Shown here: positions 1-7,974 of the stretch, piece after piece | Layout of the letters: each line of letters begins with the position of its first letter | Position numbering within the stretch: the stretch's first letter is position 1 | Assembly: GCA_013297585.1 (NCBI GenBank) | Contig: JAAFHG010000011.1 | Location: 1 to 22,868, forward strand | Length of the DNA: 22,868 nucleotides | From: Chitinophagales bacterium | GTDB taxonomy: Bacteria; Bacteroidota; Bacteroidia; Chitinophagales; Chitinophagaceae | Direction: 5' to 3' | The notes under the pieces: model-generated | Databases searched by the model: none | Told to the model about the DNA's origin: nothing | The model's input: only the letters and a program-made list of their open reading frames with translations | Program-made: the position numbers and the translations under genes

Positions 1-2209
1 TCTGTGGATTACATTGTTGCTCTTGTAACGAAGCACCAATATTGTTACCACTAATACTGTTTGTAGCCACCAAACCAGTATTTACTGGTATTGATTTACT
101 GGTTGCGCAAGTATAAGATTCGTTAGGTGCTACAAAAGCACATACCGTTACTGTGCCATTTTGTGTAGGTGCATTTAGGCCTGTCCAAACTCTTATATAC
201 AGTTTTTCACCCGCTGCTACATTATCAATACGTTGCAAGCGCCTGTTACCGCCTTCGGTTTCAAAACCTACGCTGCCACAACCTAAAGCTGCACCAAGAT
301 TATTACAGTTGGTACTCGTTTTATAAATTTCATACCCATATTGCTGCGCTGTGCCATTACCAAATTGAATAACGATGGATTTAGCTTCGCCAGTTGTATT
401 GGTAGCAGTAAACCAAATATCTTTTCCATTTAATGGTGCAACGCAGGCGCCTTCTTGAAGGGCAGATTTTGTGGCAGTGGTGGTAAAGCCTGTTGTTGTA
501 GCACTACAAGTCAAGTTGCCTAAAGTTACTATGTAAGCACCTTCACATTCGTCATTTGGTAATGGTGCTACTTGGCAATTTTGGGTAATTGGTACTGTAA
601 TATTGCAATCATTATTATCTACACTTACCACTGTAATTGCTGCATTCGCAGTATTATTTGCAATAGGCCCTACAATGTACGTACCTGTTGCACTAATGCC
701 ATTTATAGCAGGTAACCCAACCGTGTTGGTAATATGTACGGTAGCAGATGAACCCATTTTGCTAACATTTACAATTGCCTGATAACTATTCGCATCAATA
801 CATTTGGTAGTTACAGTTACCTCGGGATTATTGCAAATAACAGGTATGCCAAACACACAAACATCAAATGTTGTTAAAGGATTGATAGGATCGAAAATAT
901 TATTGCCATAAATACGCAAGTAATACGTTTGCCCAATAGTTAAGCCCTCTACATTGTGAACACCATTAATTGCACTATCTTTATTTAGACACTTGACAGC
1001 TGTAAGATTGTTGCAATTAGTGCCAAATAATAATTCTGCACTATAGCCTTGAATTAAAATAGAATGTTTGGTACTTGTAGCAATAAATTTATACCAAACG
1101 TCAATTAAGTTAGCATCTGCATTGCAAGTATTATTACCAGAATTAGATGCAAATGCAAGCCTTGCTTTGGTAGAGTTGGTACAATTTTGGGTGTTTGATG
1201 GTGTTAAGTTAAATGCATCAACGCAGCTATTATTATTAGGTGCGGCAGGATAAGCAGTAGCGTAAAATTTTGACCAATTAAAAATACCTGTAAAACTTCC
1301 AGTTGCACCCGTTCTTAAATAATCTGTACCGCAATCTGTACTAAATTTAATAATGTAGTTATTGCCAGCATTAAGACCACTTATTAACCATTCTGATTCA
1401 TTACCGTTACTGATAGAGCCTCCATTAAAATATTTTTTTGCTACCACTTGGCTATTGCTGCAACCAAAAGGGTAAACAATGGCAAATAGATCGTCAGCAC
1501 GAACGCTACCAGATTTATTAATCACCTCATAATCTTTAATTCGAACAATCATATTACTGCTTGTAGCGGTAAGCGTTCTATATACATCATGTGTACCTTC
1601 AATTTTGTCATTAAAAAATGGAGAAGTTGGGTCTGTATTAAATGGAAAATTATTGGCAAATGTTACCGTTGTTTGTCCCTCGAAGCTAATAAAACTACCT
1701 AAATTGATATTTACAGCAGAATCGCAAGATCCTAAGAAGGAAGGCTCAGCGGCAGGGCAAGAAGTACATGTTACTTTAACAAGTGGATTGGTTGATGTAC
1801 CTGCAAAAGGGGTACATGCATTATTGCTAACTAATATCCTATAATTACCGTTAACCGTTGCAGAAAAACTAACGCTAGATGCACTTATGTTTCCTGATGC
1901 CAAAATGGTAAACGTACCATTTGGTTCGGGTTTAAAAACCGTTGCATAATCGTTAATACTTCCACCAGTAATAGCATATCTATTACCATTTACTAGTGCA
2001 ATCTCAAAATATTCACCAAAATCGATACCTGATTCATCAGACCCATAAAAAACAGATTGATCTTGAATTTGAGTGTAAATACCTGCATATTTAGGTGCAA
2101 TATATCTACCACCATGTAATTTCACAAGCTTATCGGGCAAGCATTGGGCAGATAAACAATAACTAAACAACGTTGAAGCAAGCAATAAAATAGAAAATAT
2201 TTTTTTCAT
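1..2209 (-). CDS. Large secreted repeat protein, C-terminus beyond window
   Basis: I see 736 open codons from an ATG at 2209 running off the window start, so the C-terminus is missing. The first ~21 residues form a Sec signal peptide (MKKIFSILLLAS... ending LSAQ). The rest is rich in Asn, Thr, Ser and paired Cys. Two homologous beta-rich units lie at about residues 320-455 and 550-690. Both share a Cys-x-x-Ala opening, a D-[VI]-W-[YF] core motif, a 'TNCNNL' segment and a [YF]-V-C-[AV]-F-type ending. An Ig-like stretch (about 456-545) separates them, and a third unit begins at about 692. Such strings are typical of extracellular Bacteroidota proteins, many of them T9SS cargo, but the sorting domain would lie outside the window. 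No catalytic motif is visible. It follows an ompA-family gene on the same strand after 92 bases, so co-transcription is possible. Function unknown; perhaps adhesion or a surface layer. Confidence 0.85.
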   Translation of the reverse strand, partial: MKKIFSILLLASTLFSYCLSAQCLPDKLVKLHGGRYIAPKYAGIYTQIQDQSVFYGSDESGIDFGEYFEIALVNGNRYAITGGSINDYATVFKPEPNGTFTILASGNISASSVSFSATVNGNYRILVSNNACTPFAGTSTNPLVKVTCTSCPAAEPSFLGSCDSAVNINLGSFISFEGQTTVTFANNFPFNTDPTSPFFNDKIEGTHDVYRTLTATSSNMIVRIKDYEVINKSGSVRADDLFAIVYPFGCSNSQVVAKKYFNGGSISNGNESEWLISGLNAGNNYIIKFSTDCGTDYLRTGATGSFTGIFNWSKFYATAYPAAPNNNSCVDAFNLTPSNTQNCTNSTKARLAFASNSGNNTCNADANLIDVWYKFIATSTKHSILIQGYSAELLFGTNCNNLTAVKCLNKDSAINGVHNVEGLTIGQTYYLRIYGNNIFDPINPLTTFDVCVFGIPVICNNPEVTVTTKCIDANSYQAIVNVSKMGSSATVHITNTVGLPAINGISATGTYIVGPIANNTANAAITVVSVDNNDCNITVPITQNCQVAPLPNDECEGAYIVTLGNLTCSATTTGFTTTATKSALQEGACVAPLNGKDIWFTATNTTGEAKSIVIQFGNGTAQQYGYEIYKTSTNCNNLGAALGCGSVGFETEGGNRRLQRIDNVAAGEKLYIRVWTGLNAPTQNGTVTVCAFVAPNESYTCATSKSIPVNTGLVATNSISGNNIGASLQEQQCNPQ

Positions 2210-2301
2210 ATATAAATTATGTTTTGCACTAATGCGATTTTAAAATAGCTAACCTAATAACCTACAATATATATAATTTAAATACAATAGTATTAATAAT
2301 T

Positions 2302-3597
2302 TTATAGTTTTATAAATTCTACACGTCTATTATTGGCTTTGCCCTGTGCAGTTGTGTTGCTATCAACGGGCATTGTTTCGCCACGTCCATCGGTAGATAA
2401 TCTTGTTGATGCGATTTCAAATGTGGTTGCTAACATTTTTTTTACCGCTTCTGCCCTTTTTATAGATAGCTGCAGGTTTTTGGCATCATCACCATCGCTA
2501 TCTGTATGGCCAACAATTTTTATATCAATGGCTTCATTTTCTTTTAATACAGTGGCTATTTCTTTCAATACACCAAAGCTTTCGCTTTTTATTTGGTCGC
2601 TGTTTACATCAAACAAAATACCTGTAGTGCTGAACTTGCCTTCTGTTAATAGTTTATTTCTGGTGTCAGGCGCACCTATGGCATATTTAATATTTGCGAC
2701 CAATAACTGACAATCGTTAAAGAAATTTCTAAAAAACGCAAACGAATAAGGTTGCGTTTCTGCAAAAAAGCGAGGCAAGTCTAGCAATTTGTTGTCATTT
2801 ACATACAACCTTAATCGGCCTTTTTGCCTCCAGATAGATATGTGAGCAAATCGGTTATTGTTATCGTTCCAGTTAGCCATAGAAACAGAATTTTCAATAA
2901 TAGAAGTACCATTAATGGCGTCAATTTTAAATGAGGCTTCGGCTGCACCTGGATGTAAGTATAAATAAGACCCTTTGGCAAATTGAATTTCCATCAACTT
3001 ATCAACTTCGGTATTAAAATTTATACCAAAGCCAGAGTAATTATTACTAGGATTTCCTATCAAACCAGCATCAAATTCTAATGTAAAATTGTCATCAAGC
3101 TTTTTAATAGCTTCTGGTATATAACTACCATTTTTATTAAGGCTCAACCATTTTTCTGTCTTGTTATCTACTTTTACAATTTCACCGCTAGCATTGCTAT
3201 TCCAATCAGCAGGAAAATCACCCACATCAACGCGGTCAAAATCAGTAGCGTATAACACTTTTTCACCAGCAATAAAATCGTATTTACTGTAGGCTGCAAT
3301 GTTATTGGAAGCATTACTTACCGTCGCTTCTTTTTCAGTAGGTATAACACTACTAGCTTTTGACGACTCTTTACTGTCGGCAGTACTTGTTTCAGTTTTT
3401 TTCTTCTTTTTAAATAAGCCTTTAATACCGTTTTCTATGCTTTCAATTCCTTTGTCTATTACCTCATCGGTTTTGGTATCTGCTTTGGTAGCAACTTTGT
3501 CTTTGGCTTTTTGTACAGTTTTTTCGCCTACAGTTTGTGCTTGCGCAGTAAATAAACCTACTGTTGTAAATACAGTAAGCAGTAATAATAATCGCAT
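2302..3597 (-). CDS. OmpA-family protein with lectin-like middle domain
   Basis: 431 residues with a Sec signal peptide (MRLLLLLTVFTTVGLF-TAQAQ). Residues ~22-65 are a charged helical segment ending in a run of lysines. Residues ~66-105 are a Ser/Thr/Lys/Glu-rich linker. Residues ~110-310 look like a concanavalin/laminin-G-type beta sandwich (ATDFDR, 'NFTLEFDAGLIG', 'HISIWRQKGRLRLYVN'). Residues ~325-431 are a complete OmpA C-terminal domain with 'ILFDVNSDQI', 'GHTDSDGDDAKN', 'LSIKRAEAV', 'GRGETMPV' and 'NRRVEF'. These carry the Asp and Arg used to bind the diaminopimelate of peptidoglycan. There is no N-terminal beta barrel, so I infer a periplasmic or envelope protein that ties a lectin-like domain to the cell wall. 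It is divergent from the sigma factor gene at 3722 and upstream of the large secreted protein on the same strand. Confidence 0.9.
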   Translation of the reverse strand: MRLLLLLTVFTTVGLFTAQAQTVGEKTVQKAKDKVATKADTKTDEVIDKGIESIENGIKGLFKKKKKTETSTADSKESSKASSVIPTEKEATVSNASNNIAAYSKYDFIAGEKVLYATDFDRVDVGDFPADWNSNASGEIVKVDNKTEKWLSLNKNGSYIPEAIKKLDDNFTLEFDAGLIGNPSNNYSGFGINFNTEVDKLMEIQFAKGSYLYLHPGAAEASFKIDAINGTSIIENSVSMANWNDNNNRFAHISIWRQKGRLRLYVNDNKLLDLPRFFAETQPYSFAFFRNFFNDCQLLVANIKYAIGAPDTRNKLLTEGKFSTTGILFDVNSDQIKSESFGVLKEIATVLKENEAIDIKIVGHTDSDGDDAKNLQLSIKRAEAVKKMLATTFEIASTRLSTDGRGETMPVDSNTTAQGKANNRRVEFIKL

Positions 3598-3710
3598 AAT
3601 ATTTTATTGTGTTAATGTTATATCCTAGTTAGTATGGGTATTCTAAAAAAGTAAACATTTATTTTTTGTATTTTTTTAGGTTTACTTTTAGTCACTTTTT
3701 AAACAAATAA

Positions 3711-3716
3711 GAGGAA
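3711..3716 (+). promoter_or_regulatory. Shine-Dalgarno site fixing a TTG start
   Basis: GAGGAA lies five bases before the TTG at 3722. Between the preceding in-frame stop (TAG, 3689-3691) and this TTG there is no ATG or GTG, and the next in-frame ATG is deep inside sigma region 2. The site therefore decides the start. A purine-rich site this clear is uncommon for the other genes of this window. Confidence 0.6.
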
Positions 3717-3721
3717 ACAAA

Positions 3722-4255
3722 TTGGTAACGATAGATGCGCTGATAAAAGGTGATGACGCAACGCTTGCATTGCTTTATGAAAGTAATAAGCAGCAATTTT
3801 TATTATTTTCTGGCAAATACAACATTGATAATGAAGATGCTATAGATATTTATCAAGATGCAATTATTGCCTTAATTGAGCTAGCAAGAAAAGGTAAATT
3901 AAACCAGCTTAAAAGCAGTGTTACAACTTACTTATTCGCCATTGGTAAGTATATGGTTTTTAAAAAGAAAAAACTTTCGAACAATACAACCACGTTAGAG
4001 AACCTTGATAACTTATTAATTGAGTGGGAATTATATGATGCAGAAAAGGATAAAAAAGAAATTGTAACGTTACAAAAGTACTATCAACAACTAGGCAATA
4101 CGTGTAAAGATATATTGTATTTATTTTACTACAAATCGTACAAATTATCACAAATATGCAAGTTGCTGCAATACGACAATACTGATGTGGTTAAAAGTCA
4201 AAAATCGAGATGCTTAAAAAAACTAAAACAGCTAATGCAACATTATAATGACTAG
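3722..4255 (+). CDS. ECF-like RNA polymerase sigma factor
   Basis: 177 residues with the length and two-domain plan of a minimal (ECF-type) sigma-70 factor. Residues ~5-75 resemble region 2: 'LALLYESNKQQF', then the acidic 'DAIDIYQDAIIALIE' helix that contacts core polymerase. Residues ~110-175 resemble region 4, with the helix-turn-helix stretch 'LSQICKLLQYDNTDVV' followed by 'SRCLKKLKQL'. The start codon is TTG, supported by a GAGGAA site and by the lack of any alternative. The stop overlaps the start of the next gene by 8 bases, so the two are translationally coupled, as is usual for a sigma factor and its anti-sigma factor. Region 4 is Lys/Tyr-rich and rather divergent. Target promoters cannot be read from the sequence, though autoregulation and control of the divergent ompA-family gene are reasonable guesses. 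Confidence 0.82.
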   Translation: MVTIDALIKGDDATLALLYESNKQQFLLFSGKYNIDNEDAIDIYQDAIIALIELARKGKLNQLKSSVTTYLFAIGKYMVFKKKKLSNNTTTLENLDNLLIEWELYDAEKDKKEIVTLQKYYQQLGNTCKDILYLFYYKSYKLSQICKLLQYDNTDVVKSQKSRCLKKLKQLMQHYND

Positions 4256-4976
4256 AGAAGATTTATTAGAAAAATATTTTAATCAAACCCTTTCTTTAGA
4301 AGAGGAAGCATTGTTAAAACAATTGCTTGCTGAAGATACCGCTTTTGCAGAAAACTTTGCTTTTGAAAAGCAGCTTCAAATTGCTATTCATGCTTCTGAG
4401 CGGGCTGCTTTGAAAAACAAATTGGCTAGCCTTGAGCAGCAGCCTAAGGTTGTGCCAATTGTACATAAAAAGTGGTGGTATATTGCTGCTGCTTGCCTAT
4501 TTGCCACTATAGTAAGTGTTATATTTTTATTGCAAAAACCAGATTTAGAAACATTATACTCAGAATATTATACAGTTTACCCGAATGTTACAGCGCCAAT
4601 TGTAAGAGGCAATACATTTAATGTAGATAGTGCAATACTTGATGCATTTGTGATGTACGAGAAAAATGAATTTTCAAAAGCTGAGATAAAATTTGAGCAG
4701 ATTTATAAAACATCTAACGCACCATTTGCAGCCTTTTACCAAGGAATTTGCCTACAAGAAATGCAAAAAATAAACGAATCGATTATTGCATTACAAAAAA
4801 TAACCTCAATTGATAGAGAGTTTTACTTACCAAGTCAATGGTATTTAGCATTAGCTTATGTAAAAAACAAGCAACCGCTTAAAGCCTTACCACTTTTACG
4901 TACCGTAGCACAAAGTGAACATCCATTACATACTAGTGCGTTGCAATTACTTGAAAAAATTAAGCCTTACGAATAA
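4248..4976 (+). CDS. Membrane anti-sigma-like protein with periplasmic TPRs
   Basis: 242 residues. Residues 1-75 are a predicted cytoplasmic helical part ('LLEKYFNQTLSLEEEALLKQ') of the kind seen at the start of Bacteroidota anti-sigma/TPR proteins, without a zinc-binding HxxxCxxC motif. Residues 76-95 (starting KWWYIAAACLFA) form one membrane helix. Residues ~125-240 contain two to three degenerate tetratricopeptide repeats ('AFVMYEKNEFSKAEIKFEQI', 'GICLQEMQKINESIIALQKI', 'WYLALAYVKNKQPLKALPLL') facing the periplasm. It overlaps the sigma gene by 8 bases. I infer that the N-terminus holds the sigma factor and the TPR part senses an envelope ligand or protein partner. A general TPR scaffold cannot be excluded. 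Confidence 0.75.
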   Translation: MTREDLLEKYFNQTLSLEEEALLKQLLAEDTAFAENFAFEKQLQIAIHASERAALKNKLASLEQQPKVVPIVHKKWWYIAAACLFATIVSVIFLLQKPDLETLYSEYYTVYPNVTAPIVRGNTFNVDSAILDAFVMYEKNEFSKAEIKFEQIYKTSNAPFAAFYQGICLQEMQKINESIIALQKITSIDREFYLPSQWYLALAYVKNKQPLKALPLLRTVAQSEHPLHTSALQLLEKIKPYE

Positions 4977-5056
4977 TTTTTTTGGGTACTGGTATAAAAT
5001 GTATGCCGTTGCGTTTTTATAAAATACAGTGGTTGCTGATACGTTATATAGTAGTT

Positions 5057-5209
5057 ATGTGCGAAATAACTATTCAAATAAAATGCCCCAACTGCAACGA
5101 TACACGTGTTAAGAAAAATGGCATCAAGCGAACAGGGCAACAGGATTTTCTTTGCCATAATTGTCGCAAGCAGTTTCAATGTTTATATCATGGTGCCAAT
5201 GCTGCCTAA
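5057..5209 (+). pseudogene. IS1-type InsA zinc-finger fragment (IS remnant)
   Basis: Fifty codons from an ATG at 5057. They carry the N-terminal zinc finger of IS1-family InsA: 'IKCPNCNDTRVKKNGIKRTG', then 'FLCHNCRKQF', that is CPxC...KNG...G...CxxC. Full InsA is about 90 residues and is followed by InsB with the DDE catalytic residues. Here the frame stops at 5209 just after 'HGANAA', and I see no InsB-like sequence before the next gene at 5367. The open frame could be extended upstream to 4982, but the family starts close to the CPxC motif. It is most likely a decayed transposase piece, left between the sigma operon and the hydrolase gene. A small free-standing zinc-ribbon protein is the less likely alternative. 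Confidence 0.6.
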
Positions 5210-5319
5210 AAAAGAATACATCCTAAAGCACCATCAATATTAATGCATACGTAGAAAATATGACCTAGCTGCACCTGTAATCTGAACCCGCTTGCCATTA
5301 ACAAAAAAAAATGGAGAAA

Positions 5320-5327
5320 TAGCTTTG
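5320..5327 (+). promoter_or_regulatory. Putative -7 promoter element (TAGCTTTG)
   Basis: TAGCTTTG matches the Bacteroidota -7 consensus TAnnTTTG exactly. Transcription would start near 5333, leaving a leader of about 34 bases before the GTG of the glycoside hydrolase. I do not see a convincing -33 TTG at the usual spacing, so the call rests on the -7 match and its position. Confidence 0.35.
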
Positions 5328-5366
5328 TAGCACGATTGTATATTTCTTAATACTTAAATCTTACCA

Positions 5367-7397
5367 GTGAAAAAGTTCTATTTCAGCTTTCTGCTTATTT
5401 TGGTTTATCAGTTATCTTTTGCACAACTAAAAATTTATCAAAACCTTAATTTACAAGGTACAACGGGCACTTGTTTGGTAAACACAGTATACCAAAATAC
5501 AGCAATACCAAGTGGTTTACACAATATTACAAAGTCTATTTCTTTAGATTCTGGCTTTATGGCTACACTAGCCGAAAATGAAGATGGCTCGGGTGAGCGT
5601 TTTACCTACATGGCTACTAAAAGTAAACTAAATGTGAACCTAGCGTTACAGTTGCAAAACAAAGTCTCGTTTATTAGAGTATTAAAACTACCCAATACAC
5701 AAATTAAAAAGAAAGGTGTGGGCGCAACCAATGCAACTGAAGCCAATTTATTAAATGCTACTTGGGGTTACAATTGGGGGCTTGATGGTATTGTACCTAC
5801 CACAAGAGAATTAGCGCCTATGGTTTGGGGTACAAGTGGTGCAAGTAATACCAACTTAGATGTTATTTTGAATAAAGATTCTATTACACATTACTTAGCC
5901 TTTAATGAGCCTGACGATTATATTTGGCCATATCAGTCTAATATTTTTGTACACAGTGCAATACCACTGTACAAAAAAATGTTGCGTAATGGCTTAAGAA
6001 TGGGGTCGCCTGTATGCACAGAAGGCAAATGGAAAACTTGGTTAGATAGTTTTTATACACGAGCTATTACGGGCGATTTAACAAGTGATACATTATTGGC
6101 TGTAGATTATATTACGCTACATTGGTACGATTGGGGCAACTGGTCGCAAACGGGTAACGCTAACCCAACAGGCCAGCAGATACTAGATAGATTTAAAGCC
6201 GACATAACAGCTGCTTACAACAAGTTTAAAAAGCCAATTTGGATTACAGAGTTTAATGCGAATATTAATCGTGATTCAACGGTTCACTTAGCTTTTATGC
6301 AATTGGCCTTACCTTTTTTAGATACTTGTAGGATGGTAGAACGCTATGCCTACTTTTTTGGTAATGATGTAAAATCGAGAAAAAGTGATGGTACACTTAC
6401 GCCATTAGGGCAAGCATATGCTAATCATGCTTCAGTTTATGCCTATATAAATAATATTTACGATCTACGTCCTGCATATTCAGAGATTACTCTAGCGGCT
6501 TGGAATCCTTCAAGTTTCACACAAGGTGGTAGTGCTGTAACCAATTTTGCACCTAATACCCTTGATGCTAATATGCTTGCTAATATTGCACTTACACGTG
6601 GTACAAATGTTGCACTACCAGTTGTAGGAACTTCTAATGGCTACTGGGGCGGAAGTAATTTTTCTACCACAACTGCGGCAGATGGTATAGCAGCAAACAA
6701 AATTTTAAAATTTGGTTTACAAGCAAAAACAGGAAACTTTGTGAGCTACACTAGTATAGATAAGTTTAATATTAGAATTAACGATATTGGCCCTATTAAT
6801 TACCAAATAGCTTATCAAATATTTACAGGTACAACGGCCAGCACCTGGACAACTGTTGCAACAATTACGGGCACACCACCAATAACGGGCAATTATACAT
6901 TAGGCCCAATTGATTTAACTGGATTTACAACACTTAAAAATGTGCCAGCATACAGTTACGTTGTGTTTAGAATTACGCCTTATACTGCATCATCAAATAC
7001 AGGTAATTTTTTAATTGGTAGCGGTACAGGTGATGCTAACCCCGATTTAAGTATAAAAGGCTTTACATCTACCAGTGCAATGCTAGCACCCAATAACGCG
7101 CCCATTCAATTAACTACAAGCACTATTTCTGTTGATAATTATACACCTATAGATGTTCCTTTTATGGCTTACCCAACCATTTCTAGTGGCAATAGCTTAA
7201 GGGCAACTTTTAAAACCACTACTAAAAGGGCACAGATAAAAGTGATAAATATGAACGGGCAGGTTATGGCTGTTTATCCTTTACAAATAGGTGTAAACAA
7301 TACAAATATTGCTATAGGTACTTTACAAAAAGGTACTTACATTCTGGTTTTAGAAAACGGTAGTAGTGCTAAAAATACTAGATTTATAAAGCAGTAA
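5367..7397 (+). CDS. Secreted GH128-like glycoside hydrolase, T9SS-sorted
   Basis: 676 residues starting at GTG directly before a signal peptide (MKKFYFSFLLILVYQLSFAQ). Residues ~125-350 match the Asl1-like/GH128 TIM-barrel hydrolases: 'WGYNWG', 'PMVWG', 'HYLAFNEPDD' with Glu181 as likely acid/base, 'VDYITLHWYDWG', and 'PIWITEFN' with Glu295 as likely nucleophile. Known members of the family cleave beta-1,3-glucans, which makes a beta-1,3-glucanase likely, though substrate is inferred. Residues ~370-590 form a Thr/Asn-rich beta-sandwich segment, possibly carbohydrate binding. Residues ~600-676 are a T9SS type A sorting domain ('IKVINMNGQV', 'GTLQKGTYILVLENG', ending FIKQ), so the protein should be exported across the outer membrane. 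It stands alone between an IS remnant and a terminator. The SprE/PorW gene in this window fits the export route. Confidence 0.82.
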   Translation: MKKFYFSFLLILVYQLSFAQLKIYQNLNLQGTTGTCLVNTVYQNTAIPSGLHNITKSISLDSGFMATLAENEDGSGERFTYMATKSKLNVNLALQLQNKVSFIRVLKLPNTQIKKKGVGATNATEANLLNATWGYNWGLDGIVPTTRELAPMVWGTSGASNTNLDVILNKDSITHYLAFNEPDDYIWPYQSNIFVHSAIPLYKKMLRNGLRMGSPVCTEGKWKTWLDSFYTRAITGDLTSDTLLAVDYITLHWYDWGNWSQTGNANPTGQQILDRFKADITAAYNKFKKPIWITEFNANINRDSTVHLAFMQLALPFLDTCRMVERYAYFFGNDVKSRKSDGTLTPLGQAYANHASVYAYINNIYDLRPAYSEITLAAWNPSSFTQGGSAVTNFAPNTLDANMLANIALTRGTNVALPVVGTSNGYWGGSNFSTTTAADGIAANKILKFGLQAKTGNFVSYTSIDKFNIRINDIGPINYQIAYQIFTGTTASTWTTVATITGTPPITGNYTLGPIDLTGFTTLKNVPAYSYVVFRITPYTASSNTGNFLIGSGTGDANPDLSIKGFTSTSAMLAPNNAPIQLTTSTISVDNYTPIDVPFMAYPTISSGNSLRATFKTTTKRAQIKVINMNGQVMAVYPLQIGVNNTNIAIGTLQKGTYILVLENGSSAKNTRFIKQ

Positions 7398-7500
7398 TTT
7401 TGCTTTACCAAACATTACAAATTATTAAATAATAATATAAAAGGAACAAAAACCTCCAGAATAGCATAAACTACAGTAAGTTAGCATTAATATACAAGAA

Positions 7501-7536
7501 GCGGTTGTCTCAAAAAGTAAGAGACAGCCGCTTTTT
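7501..7536 (+). terminator. Rho-independent terminator after the hydrolase
   Basis: An 11-base stem, GCGGTTGTCTC paired with GAGACAGCCGC (one G-T pair), has a 9-base loop and is followed at once by TTTTT. It lies about 100 bases after the hydrolase stop codon. The upstream AAGAA also gives a short A-run, so it may act on the other strand too. Confidence 0.8.
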
Positions 7537-7974
7537 GTGTATTTACAAAATGGACAGAATTATACGTTCTGCTGTTGCAGTGCTACTTTTTAAACTCGGT
7601 GTAAACTATCAACAAATACTGTTACCTAAAGTAGTATTTCTCATGACATTTTAAAACTGCTTCATATTTTGAAGAATTGTATTTAATTAATACACTTTCA
7701 GGTGTGCTTGTACTGTATAGTGTAAATATTAATAGGTTATTTAAATTATTTACTGCACCTTTACAGTGTGTTTAAAAAAATTTGTAATTCCGTGCGCTTT
7801 TTTCTACTACACAAAACGCTTTGGCACATTAGTTTTTAACCGCAGGTATACCATCACACTTCTCCAGATGGAACTTAACCAACTATTTTAAGCGGTATCT
7901 CAGCAATGATCTTCAGCAAAATATTCACTCGGCAGCTCTTCTATATTGTTGTAGAGCTAGCTTAAATAAATTTT
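7537..7974. other. 438-base gap without a supported gene
   Basis: AT-rich sequence between the hydrolase terminator and the RNA helicase start. I see only short frames. One is a 34-codon hydrophobic plus-strand frame from 7550 to 7654. On the minus strand, about 49 codons without a start lie between roughly 7770 and 7620. Neither has recognisable motifs or a ribosome site. The part near 7830-7955 has faint coding-like features on the minus strand, broken by stops, and may be decayed gene sequence. The helicase promoter should be near its 3' end; TATATTGT at 7942-7949 is one mismatch from the TAnnTTTG consensus. Confidence 0.5.

Noticed and set aside
4982..5056. Upstream extension of the InsA-like fragment
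   Set aside because: Residues before the Met at 5057 do not match InsA, which starts a few residues before the first CPxC.
7550..7654. 34-codon hydrophobic frame after the hydrolase terminator
   Set aside because: No ribosome site, no motif, and a frame this short is expected by chance in such AT-rich DNA.
7830..7955. Minus-strand trace resembling an IS1595/ISXO2 transposase N-terminus ('NNIEELPSEYFAEDHC')
   Set aside because: Only about 15 residues look right. The following frame has stops, and the expected CPxCG zinc motif cannot be restored with a single frameshift.
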